DNA of 53,960 bases from Clostridioides difficile (GCA_012955965.1 JABBZI010000027.1:1-53960); one strand, 5' to 3'. Positions 29,201 through 39,323 are shown, counted from the stretch's first letter. Notes: generated from the sequence alone by a model not told the origin. Numbers and translations: made by a program.

Positions 29201-29637
29201 TTGAAGAAAAATACCCAACTAAGGTGAAGGTATATTTTGAAACTCATAAAACATCTTCACTAAAAGAATTAAAGCATATATCATTAAATCCAATCTACAA
29301 TACCCTATACAATGGATATATATACATATCAGACTATACTTTAGAACCTTACTTTTTAAAGATTTACTCAGAAAACAACTTTATATTTGCAAATGGAAAA
29401 GATGATATAAGCATCTTAATATCAGTAACAGATAAATATAATAATCCAATTGAAGGTGCATCTGTAAACGTAGAAGCTGCTCTTGGAACAATAGAAAAAT
29501 TAAATGATAGAACTGATATTAATGGAATAATTGCATGTATTTATACAAGTTGGACAGGCAATTGTATAGATGTTATAAAAGCAATTGCCAATGAAAATGC
29601 TAAAGATGAAATTAATATAGTAAATAGAAAAATATAG
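26266..29637 (+). CDS. Very large baseplate protein with C-terminal Big_1-type Ig domain
   Basis: A 1123-residue protein behind GGAGGTG. Most of it is beta-rich with many aromatic residues and no recognised enzyme motif, in the position held by the large wedge protein (gp7-like) of contractile phages. Residues about 1040-1120 form a bacterial Ig-like domain of the Big_1 type: FANGKDDISILISVTDKYN, NPIEGASVNV, DRTDINGIIACIY. In other proteins this domain supports surface adhesion or spacing. No signal peptide. It is probably a peripheral baseplate arm. Confidence 0.55.
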   Translation: MEEEKSTIMKENEIPNHTKFELPERVEMVPHINTNIASRMKAFQSGIGDYNDCKLYKSEDTTYKKTFKLLNKIYGIRASNKVKYNTIKFYYRYKMEAKTNYITYDSKVRVKVSAREVSSIGEKIEGEPFGPTYTSELTLDYIFDEYTQVADIYLYSLMPELKNKDYSKRYKFDIEVYDIKGPVRIYSYTHGYRDFLEDNETDNRVEFSEYGYFDHKVCIKAIEVTRQKEYIEIFPPLEYDSLVGVINGDFQVSENGKKDMMDTAPPFEASIDVYDRKYYCIIEKFSPEEAYVLYEFENQVDEDNYTLINGDKIKFYSDSIIADSTEYKEFLGQVDRGEFIIDDNRKHTYIYGLTEFNLNSTEYKRFELVVEASISDVVILDYPKVLTIRYGHIDDIIIVSLRTLQNALARWCPSIHNGYYYYNQDEYYLYNKCNMNGQEKVLQDAFNKFRVLIKVTLNVSESEGKFERYDIRKTNKKDLLLDSSKFFYKDNMLWPKPTKCYNDYYYDFLDEYIYETTPFVFNKKPTSIQEISWIQKSSLFSTVDVYYVGHNDIYGEWMQPVKLIYGQPIPQNLILCKVFKLRFVLKPSKMPKLQHRELIYECESDWRNFIDSFLSFNFYYREEVLMPLSNNSISVSITNIIDLGDTVEESADLRYIMPAMKFDGKVEFYIQDDNVLINLEGKLNSDKWIQVENNTKIETKRFVRFKIVLKEGAKLYSLNLKVGRYEYTGMNLETFVPAIGNIQVKATYNPTEHSSKYENITSYNLPYDTQQYTIIKNIEEYAEAVAKANDFKVENIQSIKFTKVDVYSEEYNLLYEGEGKITKKPLKAQSLYVSQNDFIAELDQDGIIFKVPYTKTIRMSPIPQQYSPIIIYEIGIEEPYTQVFFISKTGEYSLENEEKFESLGFKTLYLQNIGIDETTIEITINDISMNNYNIENNVVVFEKEIPKGSTINVRYKIKNSFIALYDYEKDEVEIKLHKFEEKYPTKVKVYFETHKTSSLKELKHISLNPIYNTLYNGYIYISDYTLEPYFLKIYSENNFIFANGKDDISILISVTDKYNNPIEGASVNVEAALGTIEKLNDRTDINGIIACIYTSWTGNCIDVIKAIANENAKDEINIVNRKI

Positions 29638-29662
29638 ATAAGTTACAAAAGGGGAATGTTTT

Positions 29663-32600
29663 ATGGATATTAGTAAACTGAAAACATTAAATTATAAGAT
29701 TACAAATGGGTCTAACCTTCAAGGAGCTATTCTGATAAATGATGGTCAAATAAATTCTTTAGGAGATGCATATAAAAAAGGATCTATTGAAGAAGAGACT
29801 TTTTTAAAATTAGCTGGAGATGTTACTTTTAATATTTCAAACAATATAATTTATTTTAATTATTATGCAAATGATTTATACATAGGAGAAGACTCTTTTG
29901 ACTTTGTTGTGAAATTAGAAAATGGTATGACATATATTCAAACAATCGATATTTTAATTGAGAAAAAAATAGTACCTATAAATTCAAAAGAAAGATTTAT
30001 AGAAATATATTTTGATGATGCACAAGAAGATAGAGTAAATGTGAATATATCAAGCAATGTTGACCAATCTATAGAGTTACCAACCACAGTAGTTTATAGT
30101 TCAACAGATAAAGAATTTAATATTGATAAATGTGTTGAAACTAATGATGCTATAAATAACTTTAGTGTAATACCATACCCTTTATATGATTGTAAGGTTG
30201 AGATAGTGACTAAAGTTAAGAATGATATAGTAAATAATGGAGCAAGTATAAAAGTAATTAACAGTGCCAATATATCCTTTATAAAAAATAAGAAGTTTTT
30301 AGGGGATGAATATGGAAAAATTATATTTAAAAACTTTGTAAATAAAGAATACAATATTGATTCACCTACAAGAGAAATAGTTTATATAGTTTGGCATGCA
30401 AGAACAATTGCAACCGAATATAATCCTAAAGATGATATTGTAGTAAATCAAAGACCTGATATAAGTACGCCTGATTTCAAAATACCTACTATAGATTATC
30501 CGCAAGCACCAAAATATGAATCTATTTTGGAAAAAGAAGAATGTATATCGGGAGATTTATTTTCCAATACAAAAGTGCATAAGGAAATCGATAATAAAGG
30601 TAATAAATCTATTAAACTTGGAAGAAATATTCCAAGTGGAGCAGTAAATTTAGCCTATTATTATAATACAACAGCATCTCTAGATGATACTGTTTCTGTA
30701 ATAGAAACCAATACCAATAATGTAACATTGCATTTTGTTGATGATTGGATTCATAAAAGAAACTTAGCTACAAAAAATGAAGATTATTTTCCAGAGACTA
30801 TTGAGTTTGATGGTGAAAAAGGTACAGAATTAGAAGGATATTGGGGAATTTTATACAGAGACTTTGTTATGTGGGATGAATCTACTATCACTGATTTCAA
30901 GCCAGAACATAAAGTTCAACATGAGGAATTTCAAGGTCTATTAGCAAAAAGAGTGCCTATAGATAAGATATACAATGATGGTGACAGATATGGTGTTTTA
31001 AATCTGACAAATTCGATATTCGAAGCTGTAAATTTTGTTGAAACTGAGAATGAATTGATTGACTATAATCCCAAAACTTATAATGCATATACGCGATATG
31101 AAGGTTTAGTTAGGAAATTAAAAGTATTATATAATGGGTCAGCTAAGTACAGTGGTGTTGTAAATAAAAAAGATGAGATATCAAATCTATATCCAGAACA
31201 GGCAAAGGAAATAATAATGTATCCAGATGAAAGTGGTCTTTTACATAAGATTAATGGAGAATATTTGGTAGATGATGATTTATTTTATATAACAAATAAA
31301 TTTAAGGACAATGTTCCATTGTATTACAAATATAAGTTAAAGTACAAAATTTATGATAATGTTGGATTAGATATAAATGGTCTGTATAATTCAGAAAACA
31401 TAAGTCTTGTTTCGGGAAATAATTATCCAATAGATGAAAATAAATTTAAGTATAAGGTCTTTATAGAAAAAACTAAATATGAAAATGTATATGATGCATA
31501 TATATATACATCATTTATTCCAACTATAGAAAATCCTATATATGTTATGTATGATGGTTTGTCAGAAGAAGCTTATAGAAAAGACAGTGTAAATCCTTTA
31601 GAAATCAAAGTAGGAATACTTGAAAAAATAAATCCAGTTCAATGTTGTGACTTAGAGTCGTATAAAGTGAATAGGCTTCAAGGCATAACAAATAAGTCTT
31701 CTATAGAAGTGTTCGAATATGAAATATTAGAGGATAAAAGAGCCAAAATACAAATTGAATATATTATAGTGGCTGATGATTTGGAAATAGCACCTATTAC
31801 AAAGGAAATAATAAATAAAAAATATGCATTATATTCAGAACTCGATAGTTTTAAGAATGAAGATATGATTATATCTGAAAAGGATACAAATGGATATATG
31901 ACAGCAAGAGATATATTTATGAAGTATTCATCTGATGAAGATAGAGACAAAATAAATGAAAATTCAACTTTTAGAGTTAAATATAATATTCAAAATTTAA
32001 ATACCATGTATTCAAAGGATAAAACTTTGATATATACAGCATCAGATGGAAATGGATTTATATATGGGAGAACATATGAAGATACTGGATTTCCAGAACA
32101 AAATTCAAGTATTATTGGAAATAATAAAAACACTAGAACCTTAGATAAAGATTCTATATATAAGTCAGCTAATGGAAAAGTTTATAAAGGATATTCAGTA
32201 GTATGTAGAAACATAAATCAAATTATTGTGGGAACACCTCTAGAAAAAGAACCTTTAAAAGGATGGTTCCCAACCATTAAATATGCTTATTTTAGTAAAA
32301 AATACGAAAGAATTGATAAAACAATAGAACTTATATATTCTATACCAGAATACGACTTACAAATATTTGGAAAATATGGGAAGCCATACATTGATATATC
32401 TGAAGAAAAGGGAAGTTTTGTTGGAAATAATACTATTAAAGTAAAGAATACTCCAATGTATATAAAAGTAGATAATAGTTGGAAACCAACTAATTTAAGA
32501 GTTTATAAGATATTAAGTGATAAAAATAAAAAAGAACTTGAAATAAAAGGATTTAATTTCAAGTATGGATTTATAGAAATTAATGATTCAATAAGTGACA

Positions 32601-33340
32601 ATGATAAAATACTAGTAGATTATAGCTATGAAGAAAAAAACCTTCATTATAGAGGCTATTATAAAAATCAAGATAAAAATAGTAAAATTATAGATTTAAA
32701 TTTAAATCCAAATATGTATAGTTTTTATACAGACACTTCAAATGAGATAAATGAAATGAGAAACTCATATGATTTATTTAATCGAACAATCCATTTCTTT
32801 TTAAAGCCGATGAGAATAATAGATAGAGGGACAGGTGATATTCTAAAAGACAACTATTTTTGTGTATATCATAAATTTGATAATCAAGAAGCCTTAGAAC
32901 CATTCGATTTACATATAGGTAGAATTTTTGTAAGACATCATACCTCGCTAAAGTCTACAAATCTAATAGATACTAGATTAAGAGGTGGAGGTATTATCAA
33001 AGAAATGGAAGATAGACTTCGTCGAGATTTAGAGCCTGAAAGCGATTATTATTTAGATATTGGTACACTTGATGGTAAACCATATCAAGAAAACTCTGTA
33101 ATTATAATAAGAATAGATAGTAAGTTACTTTATAAAAATGGTGGAAGGTTTTCTGAAGAAGATATTAAAAAAGCTGCTCAAAAATGGGCTGCCTATGGTA
33201 GTTATCCTATTATTGAATTTGTAGATGTAATAGGAGATGAGGAATTGCCTCAAACTAGCATAGAAGTCCATAAAAATATAGACAATCAAAAACATATCAG
33301 ACCAAGTATATGGATAGAAAATGTGAACTATAATGTATAA
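29663..33340 (+). CDS. Very large baseplate / tail structural protein
   Basis: A 1225-residue protein behind AAGGGG, 25 bases after the preceding gene. It is beta-rich; the N-terminus (about 1-110) resembles an Ig-like or cadherin-like fold (AGDVTFNIS, ...DSFDFVVKLENG). The C-terminal 220 residues are more conserved in style: FNRTIHFFLKPMRIIDRG, IGRIFVRHH, LDIGTLDGKPY. I do not recognise the family. It lies just before the fibre gene, so it probably forms the baseplate periphery that holds the fibres. Confidence 0.5.
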   Translation: MDISKLKTLNYKITNGSNLQGAILINDGQINSLGDAYKKGSIEEETFLKLAGDVTFNISNNIIYFNYYANDLYIGEDSFDFVVKLENGMTYIQTIDILIEKKIVPINSKERFIEIYFDDAQEDRVNVNISSNVDQSIELPTTVVYSSTDKEFNIDKCVETNDAINNFSVIPYPLYDCKVEIVTKVKNDIVNNGASIKVINSANISFIKNKKFLGDEYGKIIFKNFVNKEYNIDSPTREIVYIVWHARTIATEYNPKDDIVVNQRPDISTPDFKIPTIDYPQAPKYESILEKEECISGDLFSNTKVHKEIDNKGNKSIKLGRNIPSGAVNLAYYYNTTASLDDTVSVIETNTNNVTLHFVDDWIHKRNLATKNEDYFPETIEFDGEKGTELEGYWGILYRDFVMWDESTITDFKPEHKVQHEEFQGLLAKRVPIDKIYNDGDRYGVLNLTNSIFEAVNFVETENELIDYNPKTYNAYTRYEGLVRKLKVLYNGSAKYSGVVNKKDEISNLYPEQAKEIIMYPDESGLLHKINGEYLVDDDLFYITNKFKDNVPLYYKYKLKYKIYDNVGLDINGLYNSENISLVSGNNYPIDENKFKYKVFIEKTKYENVYDAYIYTSFIPTIENPIYVMYDGLSEEAYRKDSVNPLEIKVGILEKINPVQCCDLESYKVNRLQGITNKSSIEVFEYEILEDKRAKIQIEYIIVADDLEIAPITKEIINKKYALYSELDSFKNEDMIISEKDTNGYMTARDIFMKYSSDEDRDKINENSTFRVKYNIQNLNTMYSKDKTLIYTASDGNGFIYGRTYEDTGFPEQNSSIIGNNKNTRTLDKDSIYKSANGKVYKGYSVVCRNINQIIVGTPLEKEPLKGWFPTIKYAYFSKKYERIDKTIELIYSIPEYDLQIFGKYGKPYIDISEEKGSFVGNNTIKVKNTPMYIKVDNSWKPTNLRVYKILSDKNKKELEIKGFNFKYGFIEINDSISDNDKILVDYSYEEKNLHYRGYYKNQDKNSKIIDLNLNPNMYSFYTDTSNEINEMRNSYDLFNRTIHFFLKPMRIIDRGTGDILKDNYFCVYHKFDNQEALEPFDLHIGRIFVRHHTSLKSTNLIDTRLRGGGIIKEMEDRLRRDLEPESDYYLDIGTLDGKPYQENSVIIIRIDSKLLYKNGGRFSEEDIKKAAQKWAAYGSYPIIEFVDVIGDEELPQTSIEVHKNIDNQKHIRPSIWIENVNYNV

Positions 33341-33458
33341 CATAATTTGAGATTCATAAAAAATATATTTAAATTAAACTCGTTAAAAAACAAATAAATT
33401 AGATGATTAGTAAATATAACTTTAAAAATGTATTACTAGATTAAATGAGGTGATTTTA

Positions 33459-35675
33459 TTGGGTGTTTTACCTTCAGCAACACTACTTACAAATGAATTG
33501 AAGTTGCATGATTTCAAAGGTGTTAAGTTATCAGTTACATTTGGAGATGCTGACTTAAATGATGGATATTCGTATGCAAAAATGAATTTTAGAGCAAGTG
33601 ATATTAAATTCGATTGGTGGATAGATAAACCAAAATTAAATATTATAACAAGTGAATTAACTTTAAACGATAAAAAAGTTTGGAGCGAGTTAAATCAAGG
33701 ACCTAATAGTGGATTAAATGCAGATTGTCTAGATGGATATCATGCTATTGATTTTAAAGATAGATTAGGATACAACCATTTCAAACATGCTGTAATGGTG
33801 TCTAATAAAAGATATATCAAAATAGCTACATTTACTCCGAGAAGAGTTGGAAATGCTCCTGATTTTTCTACAGATGGTAAACTTCCATATCAAGGTATAT
33901 TTGCAAATAGCATGGTAGCTAAAATGAAAAATGAAGATTATATTGATGAATTTGTTAAATCTACATCTGATTACATAGACTACACAAAGCCTAATATAGG
34001 GAAGTTTGACCATACTGATATGATGACAGAAGGAATTTACAACTCACTATTTAGAGGTTCCATAACTCTTCTTAAAGGAAATAATCCAACTACTATGGAT
34101 ATTCATATTGGTTTGTTTGAAGACCCTACAAACAAAAATAAGGATGGATGGACTTGTACAAATAAGTTTTTTTATGTGTCATTACATGATGAAAAATTAC
34201 CATTTATAAACGAAGATTTATCTTCTGAAGAAACTTTAACAAAAGAAGATAGAATAACAACACACAAAAATAATGATGTAAAGAATCATTTAAATAACAA
34301 TATAGAAGATAAAGAAAAAGCAACTATAGAAAAGTTAAATATAGAGGAAAGTGTTTCAACATATTCAAGTATGACACCACCAAGTGAAAATCATGCACAT
34401 GAAAGACCTATTGATTTAAGTGGTTATAAGACTCCTCCAGACCCTAGTAAAAATGACTATAAAGCGGAAAAATTTCCACCATATAAACATGAAGGAGATA
34501 GTTATCAAAGAGATATAGATGTATTAAGACTGTATCATGTGAAGTCAGACTCTACTACAGTTGATGGTGTGGAAATAGTTACTCATAAGTTTGAATTATA
34601 TTTAGCTATAGATGAAAAAACAGAAGTACATATACAACCATATATGTCTAGTTCTTGTATAGTTCATCAATATCAAAGTCCAATTACAATATCTGGACTT
34701 CCTGAGACAAATCATTTTATAAAACCAAAATCGATTTATGATAATAGATATTCTCATATTAGACATAGACATTATGATTATGAGTCTAGATTGGATAAGA
34801 TTGATAATGAAGTAGAAGAAATTTGGGATACTTTTGATTATTATGTTGTAATAGCTCAAGGAAGTGATAATGCTAAAAAAATTCTTATGACAGATGATAA
34901 TGGAAATGTTTTTTGTTCAAATGATAATATGGAAAGACATACAGATTATAGAAGAAATGGCTCAAGAGTTTTAGTTAGTGATACTAATAAGTGTATTAGT
35001 GAAAGTTCAGTTACAACTAGAGAACTTGCTCAACTTAAAGATGTAAGATCTAATGTTCAAGAACAGTTAGATGAACTAAGGGATGATATTGATGATGTTG
35101 AAAGAAGAGTAACTTATATAGAAAATGAAATTGATTCTATTAAGCGTAAATATGTAAAGAAAAGTGGAGATACCATGACTGGTAATCTTATTATGGAAGA
35201 TTCTTATATAGTTATATCTGATAAATATGAAAGAAGAAAAGTGGCATTACGTGGAGATACAGGAAATGGAAGTAATATAGAAGGAGATGAAAATATAGAA
35301 CATTTTTGTATGTATGATAAGAATAAAAATAGAAAAATATTTTCATACAGACCAGAAGATGGAGGAGGAGGGTGTATTTGGTTTTATAATAATGGAATTA
35401 GACTTGGTGATGGCGATGGAGAACCAGGGCCAAAGCTAAATATTTGCTATTTTCCGCCTACCACTAGTAAACCATTTAAACCACCTAAAATAGGAGATAT
35501 CTGGATTAAAAATGAGCCTCAAAAAAACGCAGATGTACTTAATAAAAAATATCCTTTAGGAGTTTACACATGTACTAAAAGTGATGGGATATTAGAAGAA
35601 CGACCTCCTGGTGCAGATGAAAATTATAAATGCAAATATATAGTTGAATGGACTTTACTGCCAAAGTACTTATAG
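33459..35675 (+). CDS. Tail fibre protein (T4-like fibre motifs)
   Basis: The start is the TTG at 33459, six bases after GAGGTG; an in-frame GTG at 33450 overlaps that site. About 738 residues. LNADCLDGYHAIDF resembles the repeat found in T4-type fibres and baseplate spikes. Histidine-rich segments (NHAHER, RHRHYDY) could bind metal, as in trimeric phage fibre tips. A coiled coil (about residues 520-565) leads to KKSGDTMTGNL, the well-known phage fibre motif, and a C-terminal domain with Gly-rich turns. It probably trimerises as a receptor-binding fibre. A terminator follows. Confidence 0.7.
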   Translation: MGVLPSATLLTNELKLHDFKGVKLSVTFGDADLNDGYSYAKMNFRASDIKFDWWIDKPKLNIITSELTLNDKKVWSELNQGPNSGLNADCLDGYHAIDFKDRLGYNHFKHAVMVSNKRYIKIATFTPRRVGNAPDFSTDGKLPYQGIFANSMVAKMKNEDYIDEFVKSTSDYIDYTKPNIGKFDHTDMMTEGIYNSLFRGSITLLKGNNPTTMDIHIGLFEDPTNKNKDGWTCTNKFFYVSLHDEKLPFINEDLSSEETLTKEDRITTHKNNDVKNHLNNNIEDKEKATIEKLNIEESVSTYSSMTPPSENHAHERPIDLSGYKTPPDPSKNDYKAEKFPPYKHEGDSYQRDIDVLRLYHVKSDSTTVDGVEIVTHKFELYLAIDEKTEVHIQPYMSSSCIVHQYQSPITISGLPETNHFIKPKSIYDNRYSHIRHRHYDYESRLDKIDNEVEEIWDTFDYYVVIAQGSDNAKKILMTDDNGNVFCSNDNMERHTDYRRNGSRVLVSDTNKCISESSVTTRELAQLKDVRSNVQEQLDELRDDIDDVERRVTYIENEIDSIKRKYVKKSGDTMTGNLIMEDSYIVISDKYERRKVALRGDTGNGSNIEGDENIEHFCMYDKNKNRKIFSYRPEDGGGGCIWFYNNGIRLGDGDGEPGPKLNICYFPPTTSKPFKPPKIGDIWIKNEPQKNADVLNKKYPLGVYTCTKSDGILEERPPGADENYKCKYIVEWTLLPKYL

Positions 35676-35701
35676 TGCTTAGCCATATATTTACTTAAAA
35701 T

Positions 35702-35755
35702 AATATCTTATTCATAATTTTTAAAGTTATGAATGAGGTATTTTCTTTATTTATG
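35702..35755 (+). terminator. Rho-independent terminator after the fibre gene
   Basis: A 16-bp stem pairs 35702-35717 with 35727-35742 (two G-T pairs, loop of nine bases) and is followed by a T-rich run. It marks the end of the core tail and fibre module. The following gene at 35865 would need read-through or its own promoter, which I could not identify with confidence. Confidence 0.75.
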
Positions 35756-35864
35756 CGAAAATTACTAATATAATGAAAAATATTGAACAAATTCAGATAT
35801 ATGCAAGGTATATTAAGAGTGAAAGTGATTTTACAAAAATAAAATGGAAAAGAGGTGAGTTTAT

Positions 35865-37232
35865 TTGGAACATCCCAAAATAAATATATGTAAATCTACA
35901 GAAGGAAATTTACTACACTATATTTATAGATTTAAAAATATTTCATCAGAAACAGAAATAGAAGAGTACATAAATAATCAAGACCCAATTATAGAAATAT
36001 TAGAAGAAAATGCTGACATAGAATCGACTAACATCAAAGATTTTTTACTTAGTAGAAATGATTTTCCAAAAGGATATAATGGATATACTGAATTTACGCT
36101 ACCATTTGAAATAGTAATTCCTTTTAAAAAATTAATTGTAAATTTAAAAAATGATTTATCCTCAGTTCCTCAAGAAAAAATAGAAATACAATTAAGTTCA
36201 TATCAAACTATATCAAGAATTTTATTTAAGAAAAAAACTGATTATAATGGATATGAGATATATAGAACTATAACAGAACAATATGAAATTGACGACATAA
36301 TAAAGATTAGAAATAATAATGGATTTCTAATAAAAAAATCCAATGCTGAATACAATAAAGTTACCTTAGATTTTTCTATAGATATAGTTACATATATAGA
36401 TATACATGCACATGGAGTATTTGACCCAGTAGTATCTACAATAGAAGGTAAAAACTACATCTTATTTTACCAGAAAAAAGAAGAACAAAAGAATAAATAT
36501 GAGTATAGAGTAATAAGTAAATTTCAAGATGGATCTATCTCAGAACTATCAAATGTAGGCGTTTGTGAATTATATGAAAATCCAGATGAAATAATTCAAG
36601 TATTAGAAGTAAAAGAGGATGACATTAAAATAACCAAATGGCAAGAGATAAAGAGAGAAAAAGTTTCAAAAGATATAAATATCAATAAGGATGACTTATA
36701 TAGTAAAGTAATAAATACTATAACTAGTCAAGAGATACATTCAGATGATTCCACTTTAATAACTGATGGAATAAGATATGTGAAATTACCAAATATATGG
36801 CATAAGAATAAAAGAGAATTATTTTATAGAAAATCTAGAGCTTTTAGGATGAAAAACATATACAAAAACATATCAACAGACTATTGTAAACCAATAATAT
36901 TTCAAGATAAATTTGAAATATTAATTGATAAAATGCTCATTTACAGAAAAGATGTAACAAATTTAAGTATAGATGAGCAGAAAAAACCAGTTGACATGAA
37001 AGATGAAAATGCCACGATATTTAAAATATACATAAGGCAAGGTGGCAAATACTATAATGATTATATAAATAATATAGAAGATAATGATACAATTGAGATG
37101 GTCGTATTAAATTCTAGATATCCACTTTTGTCAATAAAGGATTACTGCTTTTATTCAAATAAGTACAACTACACTATATATTTATATGATGAGAAAGGAA
37201 ATATATCAGACCCAGTAGTGGCTGTATTGTAG
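35865..37232 (+). CDS. Hypothetical tail-associated protein with FN3-like region
   Basis: A 455-residue protein with a TTG start seven bases after AGAGGTG. Beta-rich; the part around YRVISKFQDGSISELSNVGV looks like a fibronectin type III fold, and the end YTIYLYDEKGNISDPVVAVL resembles a second one. It has no signal peptide, enzyme motif or membrane segment. It opens a second block of structural genes after the terminator, running without real gaps to 48349. Probably a decoration or fibre-linking protein. Confidence 0.45.
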   Translation: MEHPKINICKSTEGNLLHYIYRFKNISSETEIEEYINNQDPIIEILEENADIESTNIKDFLLSRNDFPKGYNGYTEFTLPFEIVIPFKKLIVNLKNDLSSVPQEKIEIQLSSYQTISRILFKKKTDYNGYEIYRTITEQYEIDDIIKIRNNNGFLIKKSNAEYNKVTLDFSIDIVTYIDIHAHGVFDPVVSTIEGKNYILFYQKKEEQKNKYEYRVISKFQDGSISELSNVGVCELYENPDEIIQVLEVKEDDIKITKWQEIKREKVSKDININKDDLYSKVINTITSQEIHSDDSTLITDGIRYVKLPNIWHKNKRELFYRKSRAFRMKNIYKNISTDYCKPIIFQDKFEILIDKMLIYRKDVTNLSIDEQKKPVDMKDENATIFKIYIRQGGKYYNDYINNIEDNDTIEMVVLNSRYPLLSIKDYCFYSNKYNYTIYLYDEKGNISDPVVAVL

Positions 37233-37240
37233 GTATACAT

Positions 37241-37726
37241 ATGTATGAAAATATCAATAATCTTACAAAGATATATACGGAAAATACAATAACTTTTTCA
37301 AGGATAAAAAATTTAAAATGTACAAGTTATAAATTATATGTAAATGAAAAAATAGGAGAAAAGTGGAAAAAATATTTATTAACAGAAATACCGAATCCAA
37401 AGGTTGAAGTTTTGTTAAATGAAAGTAAAATGCTAGAGTATAATTCAAATCAAAAGTGGTATGTATCCAAGCAGATAAGTGGAGTAGTAAGTAAATATAT
37501 AAGAGTTAGTGTAAATAATATAGAGTTAGATAGAAATAGTTATACATTTAATTCTAAATTTAAAATTTTATATATTCATATGGAACTTTCTCCTACAGAC
37601 TTTATTGAGATACAATATCAAGTTGATAAGATAAAATACGTGCATAAAACTTTAAATAAATGTGAGTATAGTGTAATACCTGTTTTTAATAAAGAATATT
37701 TGACAGGGCAACACTCTATATTATAG
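37241..37726 (+). CDS. Hypothetical tail-associated protein
   Basis: A 161-residue beta-rich protein eight bases after the preceding gene. Its first part is similar in style to the end of FN3-like modules (NLKCTSYKLYVNEKIGEKW), followed by a beta domain (IRVSVNNIELDRNSY, ...FIEIQYQV) reminiscent of the small domains inserted in the main sheath. Possibly a domain split off from a larger neighbour. No family recognised. Confidence 0.4.
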   Translation: MYENINNLTKIYTENTITFSRIKNLKCTSYKLYVNEKIGEKWKKYLLTEIPNPKVEVLLNESKMLEYNSNQKWYVSKQISGVVSKYIRVSVNNIELDRNSYTFNSKFKILYIHMELSPTDFIEIQYQVDKIKYVHKTLNKCEYSVIPVFNKEYLTGQHSIL

Positions 37727-37733
37727 GTGAACT

Positions 37734-38612
37734 ATGAGTGAAAAATTTACTAAGGTTTCAAGCAAAAATATAATAGATAAGTTATGTATTGATAAAGAAA
37801 TAGTTAAAAATTCATTTAAAAATGATATATCTTACTATTCAGATAATTTGTTTTTTGATAGAATTTTATTTAATTTTGATAATAATAGATATGCAAATTC
37901 CTTATTTATAAATGAATTTAAAAATAAGGAATTTTCTGATGTACTAAATAGCATAAATATAAAATTCGATTTTGATAAAACGTGTATATCTTTAAATGAA
38001 GGTAGCAGTTTTGGAGAATATAATTCAGTTGATATTTATACTCATGAACATAAAAGTTCGTCATTAAATAATTTTTTTCTACTGGTGGACCAAGATATAC
38101 CAGAAGGGTCAGAAGTAATATATTATCTAATAACAGATAAAAAAGAAGTATTTCAGATAAGAGCAAATAATACTGTACCATATACTATACAAAAAGAGGA
38201 AGATATACCTAAAACTGTAAAAATAAGAGCTAAGATATGGTCAAATTTGGCAGGAAAATCCCCTGAAATTAATGCAATAGCACTTTTATATAATGATGAT
38301 TTTACAGAAGCTCAAATGGGTTTAATTAATCCTGATTTAGGAAGACTTCCAAATACTGAATATCCAGATTTAAATGATGTAACAACTATATTAAGAGATT
38401 CTAAAAATGATGATAAGTTAATAAAAGTAAGCAGTGCTAATGAAGATGTACTGCTTAATTATAGTGAAGAAGGAAATTTAGATACAATAAATATTTATGA
38501 AACAGTATCAGGAGATAAAAAAGAGGATATTTATCTTATATATGATGATTATGAAAATAGTGATAAAGAAGTCGGAAAAGTATTAATGCAAGTTATAAGT
38601 AAGAAAAAATAG
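37734..38612 (+). CDS. Hypothetical tail-associated protein
   Basis: A 292-residue acidic protein beginning at an ATG after TAGGTG. A beta domain in the middle (LLVDQDIPEGSEVIYYLITD, then TVKIRAKIWSNLAGKSPEI) is followed by a flexible Asp-rich end (SGDKKEDIYLIYDDYENSD). It shares the general style of the structural proteins in this block, without a recognisable domain. Position suggests a minor fibre or baseplate attachment. Confidence 0.4.
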   Translation: MSEKFTKVSSKNIIDKLCIDKEIVKNSFKNDISYYSDNLFFDRILFNFDNNRYANSLFINEFKNKEFSDVLNSINIKFDFDKTCISLNEGSSFGEYNSVDIYTHEHKSSSLNNFFLLVDQDIPEGSEVIYYLITDKKEVFQIRANNTVPYTIQKEEDIPKTVKIRAKIWSNLAGKSPEINAIALLYNDDFTEAQMGLINPDLGRLPNTEYPDLNDVTTILRDSKNDDKLIKVSSANEDVLLNYSEEGNLDTINIYETVSGDKKEDIYLIYDDYENSDKEVGKVLMQVISKKK

Positions 38613-38647
38613 TAACACATATAGACAATATAGTGAGTTGGTGAAAT

Positions 38648-38938
38648 ATGAGAATACAACAGAAAAAAGATAACATTTATGTAAAAGGGCTAGATAAAGT
38701 TGATGCATATCTAATAAATGTAATTCAAAGATATTTTGAATATGATGGTAAAAAAGTTCTGGGTTCTAAAGAGCAAATTATAGATGAGGTCATACAAAGA
38801 GTTAAAGAAGAATTTATATTACCTCAAACTCAAGATTTATTGGAAGCATTTTTACTAAAAAAGGGAATATCATTTGAGGAAAATAAAGTTATAATAACTA
38901 ATAAAGATTTAATAGTTATAAATGGAAAAATAAAATAA
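38648..38938 (+). CDS. Small hypothetical protein
   Basis: A 96-residue protein behind GTTGGTG. Mostly helical and charged (EQIIDEVIQRVKEEFILPQ), with a short beta ending (VIITNKDLIVINGKIK). It has no membrane segment. Small helical proteins among tail genes are often connectors or chaperones for large fibres; here this is only a guess from position. Confidence 0.4.
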   Translation: MRIQQKKDNIYVKGLDKVDAYLINVIQRYFEYDGKKVLGSKEQIIDEVIQRVKEEFILPQTQDLLEAFLLKKGISFEENKVIITNKDLIVINGKIK

Positions 38939-38992
38939 GATAAAAATACTGAATGAACATAAAGTAACAAAATAGATAAAGGAGGAAATTTT

Positions 38993-39322
38993 GTGCAAGA
39001 TTTTGAAGAAGATAGATATTTCATTTCAAAAGAAAGTTTGGAAGGGTATATTATGGAAAGCGGTGTTATCATAGGAAAAAAGTTAACTAGAGAACTAGAA
39101 CTAATGGATGAAAATATGTATGAAGTTCATAAATTATCTTTGTGGATTAAGTTGATAAAGGAAGGTATTAGACCAACTAATTGGAAAAAATCAGAATGGG
39201 ATGGTACCAGAGTAGAATTTGAAATAATGAAAACTAAGGAAGATGTACAAACAGCTATAAATGAATTAATTGATATACTTGATAAATGTTGCGAAAAGTA
39301 TAAATTAAAGGTTGGAATATAA
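38993..39322 (+). CDS. Small hypothetical protein
   Basis: A 109-residue protein with a GTG start after a perfect AAGGAGG site. Charged and helical at both ends (FISKESLEGYIMESGVIIGK and VQTAINELIDILDKCCEKY). No recognised domain. It runs up to the large discoidin-like gene that follows. Possibly an assembly factor for it. Confidence 0.4.
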   Translation: MQDFEEDRYFISKESLEGYIMESGVIIGKKLTRELELMDENMYEVHKLSLWIKLIKEGIRPTNWKKSEWDGTRVEFEIMKTKEDVQTAINELIDILDKCCEKYKLKVGI

Positions 39323-39323
39323 T

